Part shown: one piece after another, positions 5,902-10,653 of the stretch | Layout: each line of letters opens with the position of its first letter | Position numbering within the stretch: position 1 is the stretch's first letter | Notes under the pieces: generated by a model | The model's database searches: none | What the model was told of the DNA's origin: nothing | What the model saw: only the letters and a program-made list of their open reading frames with translations | Program-made: the position numbers and the translations under genes | NCBI GenBank assembly: GCA_030628785.1 | Contig: DAOVQI010000073.1 | Span: 1 to 10,653, forward strand | Origin: Bacteroidota bacterium | GTDB lineage: Bacteria; Bacteroidota; Bacteroidia; Bacteroidales; VadinHA17 | Direction of reading: 5' to 3' | DNA: 10,653 nucleotides

Positions 5902-7326
5902 TTTCTCCATAGTATACCATCCATCCTGATCCATTCCTTCAATAGCCAGTTTAATTTCAGGCACGGTAGTAAACGGATCAATAATACCAATTTGGAGGTC
6001 ATAATCACCCGGAGGCATATCCATAGGAATAAAAACCGCATTATCGTAAAGATTATCGCCCGGGAGCCAGGATCTTATATCTGCTTCAGTAACCAGGATA
6101 TGGGTTCTTTTCTCGTTTTTTAGCCGTATCGCCAATGGAAATTCCTTGTAGCAGGGAGCCACTCCCTTATTATCCCACCAGGAAGTGAAAAACAATCTTT
6201 CGCCAGGTTTACGTGTTTCAGGATAGGTGAACTTTCGCAATACGAAACGGTATCCCATTTTCTTAATCCATCTGTTGACTTCCGGCCACCATTCTTCAGG
6301 TATTCCTGATGACTTGTTATTAAAGGAAGAAATGTGCCATTTTAGCGATTCATCAATTATAAATCTTACATCTTCAATGGTATAGCCCTGTTTTTCTTTC
6401 CAGCCCTTAATGGTGCCACAAGCCTCAAGGGAAACCGGGCCTTTTTTCCATGCGTCCTGCATGCCGCAGTTAATGATATCCTGCGGATACACATCGTACA
6501 TATGCGTAAAGCCGCCTTGTTCTTCTGCCCAAAAACCAAGATCACCAAGACAATCCACACGCCAGCCGACGTTTGCTTTTGAGAGGCCGTAACTATTGGT
6601 TTTAAGATCCGTCAATTGCATGATCAATGGTGTTTTTCTAAAGGATTCCAGATAGGCATCTACCAGGGCCTTCATGGTTTTTTCAGATAATAGTTTTGTA
6701 TATTCCCCTTCACCCCAGGCACCAATAATTGAAAGGTCTACTGCATCCAGATCAGGATGCCCGTCATACCGTTTACCCATTTCACGGATAAGGCTGCCGA
6801 AATGTTTAATATAACAGGGATCTTCATGATCAACTTGCCAGTGTTTTATAACGGACTGGTTTATAAATGTATCCCCAACCATTTCCCTGTACCAGTCGGG
6901 AACATCAGTTTTTGGTAAATTATTTCCATAGGGAGCAACTCTGAATAAAAGCTGTTGTTTCCGGTCATGAGCGGTTTTTAATGCTTTATCAATAAGAACC
7001 CAGTTATACTTACCCTGTTCGGGCTCAAGGAACCTCCAATATAACCTGAAATAAGCTATGGAAGTCATTGGGTGTTCCTTCATTTCCAGATCACCGTCAA
7101 ATTCCTGGTATTCAATCGGATATCCTTCTGTCCATCCGATCCCCTCATTTAATTCATCACCATTGAACCGTTGAAAGGTCATAAATCCCTTTCCGGGATT
7201 TGTAAGTACATCATCAATCTCCTTTGGCTTGACAGTTATAATTTTCTGAGCTAAGAGATCATTAGCGATCACCATCAAAATCAGCATTCCTATTATCGAT
7301 AAAACAGACTGTTTTTTGATTATCAT
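5884..7326 (-). CDS. Exported DUF4832-type, glycoside-hydrolase-like protein (copy 2)
   Basis: This 480-residue protein has a signal peptide (hydrophobic 8-22, cleavage probably near NDLLAQ at 22-27). The NPGKGFM motif at 43-49, a TIM-barrel-like body and a C-terminal beta domain (about 360-480, WWDNKGVAPCYKEFPLAIRL at 383-402) fit the DUF4874/DUF4832 arrangement. EPEQGKYNW at 101-109 is typical of clan-A-like glycosidase barrels. By analogy Glu206 in WGEGEY (204-209) would be the strand-4 acid/base and Glu301 in SLEACGT the strand-7 nucleophile; this is inference. It is expected in the periplasm or at the cell surface acting on a glycan. It is the downstream copy of a tandem pair, starting only 7 nt after the stop of copy 1, so co-transcription is likely. 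Most positions are identical to copy 1; a visible difference is GEY where copy 1 has GRG beside the proposed acid/base. No experimental substrate is known to me. Confidence 0.72.
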   Translation of the reverse strand: MIIKKQSVLSIIGMLILMVIANDLLAQKIITVKPKEIDDVLTNPGKGFMTFQRFNGDELNEGIGWTEGYPIEYQEFDGDLEMKEHPMTSIAYFRLYWRFLEPEQGKYNWVLIDKALKTAHDRKQQLLFRVAPYGNNLPKTDVPDWYREMVGDTFINQSVIKHWQVDHEDPCYIKHFGSLIREMGKRYDGHPDLDAVDLSIIGAWGEGEYTKLLSEKTMKALVDAYLESFRKTPLIMQLTDLKTNSYGLSKANVGWRVDCLGDLGFWAEEQGGFTHMYDVYPQDIINCGMQDAWKKGPVSLEACGTIKGWKEKQGYTIEDVRFIIDESLKWHISSFNNKSSGIPEEWWPEVNRWIKKMGYRFVLRKFTYPETRKPGERLFFTSWWDNKGVAPCYKEFPLAIRLKNEKRTHILVTEADIRSWLPGDNLYDNAVFIPMDMPPGDYDLQIGIIDPFTTVPEIKLAIEGMDQDGWYTMEKLKIIN

Positions 7327-7351
7327 TTAATTTTTAATTTTTAATTTTTAA
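7326..7351. repeat. TTTTTAA heptad repeat at the junction of the two paralogs
   Basis: Three perfect TTTTTAA heptads start at 7331, 7338 and 7345, preceded by a partial TTTAA at 7326-7330. They fill the whole 7-nt spacer between the paralogs, the stop codon of copy 1 and its last codons. The run matches the one at 5874-5901, so each copy carries the heptads at its 3' end, as expected if a gene-plus-repeat unit was duplicated. The A-rich minus-strand version immediately before the copy 2 ATG could also serve its translation initiation. Confidence 0.75.
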
Positions 7352-8773
7352 TTTCCCAATAGTATACCAACCTTCAGGGTCTCTTCCTTCAATGGCAAGT
7401 CTTACTTTGGGTTCATGTGATTGACGGTCAATAATGCCGATTTGTAATTTATATTCACCGGCAGGCATATCCGGGGGAACAAATATCGCATCATCATAAA
7501 CATTGTCGCCGGGAAGCCAGGTAGTAATATCAGCCTCAGTGATCATAACCTCTGATCTTTTTTCATTCGTAAGCCTGATTGCCAGAAGGAACTTTTTGTA
7601 ACACGGTGCAACACCTTTGTTTTCCCACCAGGAAGAAAATGAAAGTTTATCATTGGGTGCTATGAATTCAGGATAGGAAAAATTGCGCAGTACAAAGCGA
7701 TAACCCATTTTTTTGAGCCAGCGGTTGATCTGGGGCCACCATTCTTTGGGCACTCCTGAAGATTTTGCATTGAAAGAGGATATGTGCCATTTTAATGTTT
7801 CATCAATTATATAATCCACATCGTCTGCGTTATACCCTTGTTTTTCTTTCCAGCTTTTAAGTGTACCGCAAATTTCAAGACTGACAGACGCTTTTTTCCA
7901 TGCATCCTTCATTCCAAAATTGATGATGCCCTGAGGATAATAACGGTACATATGAGTCCAGCCATCCTGTTCTTCAGCCCAGAATCCAAGATCGCCAATA
8001 CAATCCACCCTCCAGCCCACATTTGCCTGTGTAAGGCCGTACTTGTTCGTTTTCTCATCTGTCAGAAGCATAATCAATGGTGTTTTTTTGAAATTATTGG
8101 TATACGCGTTTACCAAAGCTTCCCTTGTTTTTGGTGTAAGTATAGCAGAGCCTCTGCCTTCTCCCCAGAATCCGACAATTGAAAGATCGACTGCTTCAAG
8201 ATCCGGGTGCCCGTCATACCGTTGACCAAGGTCTTTTATCATTTTTCCGAAGTATAAAGCGTATTTGGGATCTTCAGCATCCACCTGCCAGCCTTTCCTT
8301 CCATCTGGTAACCATTCGTCTCTTTCACCTACCATGGCACGATACCATGCCGGGACGTCCCTGTCAGGTCCTGTCCCATACGGTGCAATGCGAAGTAAAA
8401 TAGTCTGCTGTCGCTCATGAGCTGTCTTTAAGGCTTTATCCATCATTGCCCAGTTATATTTGCCCATTTCCGGTTCAATAAATTTCCAATAAACCCTGAA
8501 ATAAGCCATCGAAGTCATTGGATGATCTTTGTTTTCCAGGTTTCCATCAAACTCCTGATACTCTATTGGAAAGCCTTCGGTCCAACCACTACCTTCATTT
8601 AATTCATCACCGTTAAACCGTTGAAAGGTCATAAAACCTATTCCCGGATTGGTTAAAACATCGTTAATTTCATTGGGCCTCACATAGATTGTTTTCTGGG
8701 CTGATACCTCAATTGCCATTCCTGAAACAATCACCAGGATGACCAGGTAACTCTTAAATTTTTTCATTTTCAT
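7334..8773 (-). CDS. Exported DUF4832-type, glycoside-hydrolase-like protein (copy 1)
   Basis: This 479-residue protein has a signal peptide ending near EVSAQ (22-26). Its start at 8773 overlaps the stop of the upstream 43-codon ORF by ATGA; the ATG at 8767 is an alternative start two codons in. The domain order is the same as copy 2: NPGIGFM at 42-48, EPEMGKYNW at 100-108, a barrel-like body, then the beta domain with WWENKGVAPCYKKFLLAIRL at 382-401. The proposed catalytic pair by analogy with clan-A barrels is Glu205 in WGEG (203-206) and Glu300 in SLEICGT. Long blocks are shared with copy 2, for example VGWRVDC, GDLGFWAEEQ and KWHISSFN. Residues about 135-165 (after APYG and before QVD) are the most divergent part between copies, which may mark a substrate loop. 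It probably acts on a polysaccharide or oligosaccharide outside the cytoplasm, but the family is uncharacterised as far as I know. Confidence 0.72.
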   Translation of the reverse strand: MKMKKFKSYLVILVIVSGMAIEVSAQKTIYVRPNEINDVLTNPGIGFMTFQRFNGDELNEGSGWTEGFPIEYQEFDGNLENKDHPMTSMAYFRVYWKFIEPEMGKYNWAMMDKALKTAHERQQTILLRIAPYGTGPDRDVPAWYRAMVGERDEWLPDGRKGWQVDAEDPKYALYFGKMIKDLGQRYDGHPDLEAVDLSIVGFWGEGRGSAILTPKTREALVNAYTNNFKKTPLIMLLTDEKTNKYGLTQANVGWRVDCIGDLGFWAEEQDGWTHMYRYYPQGIINFGMKDAWKKASVSLEICGTLKSWKEKQGYNADDVDYIIDETLKWHISSFNAKSSGVPKEWWPQINRWLKKMGYRFVLRNFSYPEFIAPNDKLSFSSWWENKGVAPCYKKFLLAIRLTNEKRSEVMITEADITTWLPGDNVYDDAIFVPPDMPAGEYKLQIGIIDRQSHEPKVRLAIEGRDPEGWYTIGKLKIKN

Positions 8774-8901
8774 TTTGTTTTGTACTTTAATTTCTGAATT
8801 GTAAATTGATTTTGTAAAGAGGTAATAACCAGCATTTTATGAACCGGATTAACTAAAGCGAAAAATGCGATCAGGCTGCTGATTAATAATTTAATATTCA
8901 T
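8770..8901 (-). pseudogene. 43-codon ORF resembling the N-terminus of a MarC-family membrane protein
   Basis: Reading the minus strand from ATG at 8901 gives 43 residues, starting MNIKLLISSLIAFFALVNP and ending QKLKYKTK, with TGA at 8770-8772. The first transmembrane helix followed by an N-P motif and then a short loop with LVITSLQNQF is the pattern at the start of MarC/NAAT (UPF0056) integral membrane proteins, which are normally around 200 residues with six helices. Only the first helix and loop are present, so it is most simply a truncated remnant created when the DUF4832 cassette joined this site. Its stop overlaps the DUF4832 start (ATGA), so it could also work as a leader ORF that couples translation. 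The family assignment rests on a short stretch and is tentative. Confidence 0.45.
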
Positions 8902-8978
8902 ATTTTTACAAAATTGCTAAATCGTTAGTTCTTAATTAATAAATTTCATAATGTTAGCATTTTAAAAGTAAGTAAATA

Positions 8979-8993
8979 TACAAATGATTTGTA
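8979..8993. promoter_or_regulatory. 15-nt perfect palindrome in the divergent spacer
   Basis: TACAAAT (8979-8985) and ATTTGTA (8987-8993) flank a single G. It lies in the 185-nt spacer between the divergent MarC-like/DUF4832 transcript and the NagA-like gene, so a regulator bound there could affect both. A weak Bacteroidetes-like promoter for the rightward gene could be TTTG at 8988-8991 and TATCTTG at 9012-9018 with 20 nt between, overlapping the palindrome; the -7 match is poor. In AT-rich DNA a palindrome of this size can arise by chance. Confidence 0.35.
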
Positions 8994-9086
8994 ATTAAAA
9001 GAAATAAATAATATCTTGTAAAGTAATTATATGAAAGATTTAAAAGATAGTATTTGTTTTATTTGCTTAACTTCAAAAAAAATAAT

Positions 9087-10328
9087 ATGAACATGAAAAT
9101 TTTTTTAACCAGGAGCTACATACTCTTTTTAATAATCTTCAGTTTGGTAAGCTCACCGCAATTAATTCACGGACAAAAAATTGAACAAAAGGTCATAAAA
9201 GGAATACTATATTCCGATAAGACTCCGGTTGAGATCATCATTTCCGATGGAAAAATATCGGAGATAGTCCGGTTGGAAAAAGAAAACAAAACACCGGAAA
9301 TTTATCTCGCTCCAGGTCTTATCGACTTACAAATTAACGGATATATGGGGGTAAATTTCGGCAATCCCGATTTGAATATTAATGATTTGCGTAAAGCGGT
9401 AAAATCCCTGTGGAAGGAGGGCGTAACCACATTTTTGCCTACATTGACATCCGCTGATCATGAAAAATTAATAAAATGTTTTGCGGTCTTATCGCAGGTT
9501 TTTGATGATCCGGAGATCTCTCCATCCATCCCGGGCTTTCACCTGGAAGGCCCTTATATCTCGCCTGTTAAAGGATTTAGGGGAGCTCATTTGGAAAAAT
9601 ACATCCGTCCTCCTGATTGGGAAGAATTTTTACAATATCAAAAAGCCTCAAGGAATAAAATCATACTGGTTACAGTCGCTCCGGAAATTGATGGTGCCAT
9701 TCCTTTCATCCGTAAATGCACGGAAAGAGGGCTTGTTGTTTCCCTCGGGCACCATAATGGTACAGCAGAAATTATCAGGCAAGCCGCCGATGCCGGAGCA
9801 CGTATGTCCACGCATCTGGGAAATGGATGCGCAAATATGATTAACCGGCATCTAAATCCTCTATGGCCACAGTTGGCAGACAGCAGGCTTACACCCACCC
9901 TCATTGTCGACGGATATCATCTAACCCCGGAAGAAGTGCAGGTTTTTTTCCAGGTCAAAGGTCCTGATAATACCATCTTGGTTTCAGATGCTGTGGATCT
10001 GGCCGGCTTAGAACCTGGCGAATACATCAAAGACGGGCGAAAAGTGGTACTCACTCCGAATGTGGTCAGGTTCCCTGCAGAAAATGTGCTTGCAGGGGCA
10101 GCTTTACCCATAAGTGTCTGTGTAGGAAATATTATGCGGTTTACACAATGCAATCTTGGCCAGGCCATAGATATGGCCAGTGCAAATCCGGCACGAATGT
10201 TTAACCTGAATCTGGGCGAAATATCCACGGGCAAACGCGCCGATCTTATACTTTTTACGATTGAAGAAGGAAAATTGATTATTCAGCAGACAATCGTTGC
10301 CGGCAAAGTGGTTTACTCCCGCAATTAG
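9087..10328 (+). CDS. Exported NagA-like amidohydrolase (N-acetylglucosamine-6-phosphate deacetylase family)
   Basis: The start at 9087 (or ATG at 9093) is chosen over 9054 because it begins a signal peptide, hydrophobic 9-24 and ending near LIHGQ; this gives 413 residues. The (beta/alpha)8 amidohydrolase shows PGLIDLQINGYMG at 76-88, with Gln82/Asn84 where many amidohydrolases have HxH, as in E. coli NagA. HLEGP at 152-156 gives metal ligand Glu154. GHHNGT at 221-226 (His222) and STHLGNGC at 241-248 (His243) supply the other ligands. DGYH at 275-278 (His278) and SDAVDLAG at 300-307 (catalytic Asp301) complete the site. It would deacetylate an N-acetylated sugar. Canonical NagA is cytoplasmic and acts on a phosphorylated substrate, so export argues for a different, probably unphosphorylated, substrate. 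THLGNGCAN replaces the usual THLFNAM and marks a subfamily. The gene is alone on its strand, and no nagB or kinase lies beside it. Confidence 0.8.
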   Translation: MNMKIFLTRSYILFLIIFSLVSSPQLIHGQKIEQKVIKGILYSDKTPVEIIISDGKISEIVRLEKENKTPEIYLAPGLIDLQINGYMGVNFGNPDLNINDLRKAVKSLWKEGVTTFLPTLTSADHEKLIKCFAVLSQVFDDPEISPSIPGFHLEGPYISPVKGFRGAHLEKYIRPPDWEEFLQYQKASRNKIILVTVAPEIDGAIPFIRKCTERGLVVSLGHHNGTAEIIRQAADAGARMSTHLGNGCANMINRHLNPLWPQLADSRLTPTLIVDGYHLTPEEVQVFFQVKGPDNTILVSDAVDLAGLEPGEYIKDGRKVVLTPNVVRFPAENVLAGAALPISVCVGNIMRFTQCNLGQAIDMASANPARMFNLNLGEISTGKRADLILFTIEEGKLIIQQTIVAGKVVYSRN

Positions 10329-10330
10329 AT

Positions 10331-10366
10331 CAGGGGTTAGAATTTATTAACACAAAGTGACCCCTG
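10331..10366 (+). terminator. Hairpin directly after the NagA-like gene
   Basis: CAGGGGTTA (10331-10339) pairs with TGACCCCTG (10358-10366), nine pairs with one T-G wobble and an 18-nt loop, starting two bases after the stop codon. No T tract follows. The right arm shares its CCTG with the next palindrome. It is a plausible terminator or mRNA-end stabiliser. Confidence 0.4.
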
Positions 10367-10450
10367 CCTGTCTGGCTTTGCCCTGCTGACTGCGCCTTCG
10401 CGAAGCCGTTACGGCGAAGCAAGGAGTTACGCGAAAGCGATGCAGGCAGG
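10363..10450. repeat. GC-rich nested palindrome (REP-like element)
   Basis: CCTGCCTG (10363-10370) pairs exactly with CAGGCAGG (10443-10450), enclosing further palindromes: CTTCGCGAAG (10396-10405) and GCCGTTACGGC (10405-10415). GCGAAG at 10414-10419 can alternatively pair with CTTCGC at 10396-10401. GTTACGGCGAAGC and GTTACGCGAAAGC form a near direct repeat. It is clearly more GC-rich than its surroundings and non-coding. The structure is like REP/BIME palindromic elements of other bacteria; no REP-associated transposase is in the window. Confidence 0.6.
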
Positions 10451-10550
10451 CCTTTAATAAAAATCCAATACAAGGACATAGCTTCCAAAGCAATTAAAAA
10501 GGTTAATACTATTCAAATGAAACTGCTAAATTTGAATGACTGTGGAATAA

Positions 10551-10610
10551 GGCTGAGGCTAAGGCTAAGGGCGCCTACGCTAAAGCTTCAGCGACAGCGT
10601 GCTGAGGGAA
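10551..10610. repeat. Hexamer repeat plus second palindromic GC element
   Basis: GGCTGA then two GGCTAA hexamers (10551-10568) run into GGGCGCC and then CGCTAAAGCTTCAGCG (10578-10593), which is a 16-nt inverted repeat with one mismatched pair. TCAGC at 10588-10592 also pairs with GCTGA at 10601-10605. The start GCGCCTACGCTAAAGC (10571-10586) resembles GCGCCTTCGCGAAGC at 10392-10406, so the two elements look like diverged relatives. The 10451-10550 stretch between them and the final 40 bases contain no gene that I can support. Confidence 0.5.
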
Positions 10611-10653
10611 AAAGGAAAATAAAGAAGAATTAAATCAAGAGTCCAAAGATGTA

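Noticed and set aside
7838..8403. Several plus-strand ORFs of 60-114 codons opposite the DUF4832 genes
   Set aside because: They lie entirely antisense to a strongly supported conserved coding region and have no family features.
8953..8959. A further GTTAGCA in the divergent spacer as a third attC site
   Set aside because: There is no paired RYYYAAC box or long stem around it; AATGTTAGCATT is only a short local inverted repeat.
9481..10234. ORFs in other frames within the NagA-like gene (plus 9481-9840; minus 9638-9904, 9648-9851 and 9917-10234)
   Set aside because: They are shadows of a gene whose active-site motifs span the same bases.
215..10328. A complete polysaccharide utilisation locus
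   Set aside because: No SusC/SusD pair, no hybrid two-component or anti-sigma regulator, and the catabolic genes are on both strands and split by the Fic/epimerase block.

Overview
The window looks like chromosomal DNA from a member of the Bacteroidetes (Bacteroidota), most likely a free-living polysaccharide degrader. The evidence is AT-rich intergenic DNA, starts preceded by A-rich stretches rather than Shine-Dalgarno motifs, several exported carbohydrate-active proteins ending their signal peptides in A-Q or G-Q, and proteins of types common in that phylum (DUF1080, DUF4832, exported NagA-like amidohydrolase). No rRNA, tRNA, CRISPR array, integrase or SusC/SusD pair is visible.

Layout. 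Bases 3-158 hold the tail of an ORF that enters from the left, possibly a transposase end. An exported DUF1080 (3-keto-glycoside hydrolase type) gene lies at 215-1150 (+). It converges on a Tat-exported alpha/beta hydrolase at 1579-2628 (-). The gap between them is full of short-period tandem repeats and one strong hairpin. A gene-poor 0.84 kb stretch follows and ends in a roughly 70-bp tandem array of inverted repeats. The last array unit contains the start codon of a class II Fic AMPylase with a C-terminal winged helix (3467-4597, +). Next is an atypical NAD(P)-binding epimerase/reductase (4802-5743, +). It is bracketed by two elements with the architecture of integron attC sites (4647-4777 and 5738-5799), so this part reads like an integrase-less gene-cassette segment. 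On the minus strand are two tandem paralogous exported DUF4832-type proteins with a glycoside-hydrolase-like fold signature (7334-8773, then 5884-7326). A 43-codon ORF resembling the N-terminus of a MarC-family membrane protein precedes them (8770-8901, -) and overlaps the first paralog by ATGA. A divergent exported NagA-like amidohydrolase follows at 9087-10328 (+). The right edge (10329-10653) is non-coding and rich in GC palindromes.

How it fits together. The DUF1080 protein, the hydrolase, the two DUF4832 proteins and the NagA-like enzyme all carry export signals and plausibly act on glycans outside the cytoplasm. They are not one operon, and no transporter or sensor ties them into a canonical polysaccharide utilisation locus. 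The Fic and epimerase genes look like a visiting accessory block between the catabolic genes, because they are more AT-rich, cytoplasmic and flanked by attC-like sites.

The most unusual signals are non-coding: (1) the attC-like pair, (2) the 70-bp repeat array running into the Fic start codon, and (3) degenerate tandem repeats of 6-8 nt, each with a different unit, in at least five separate places. One of these, a TTTTTAA heptad, overlaps the 3' ends of both DUF4832 paralogs.
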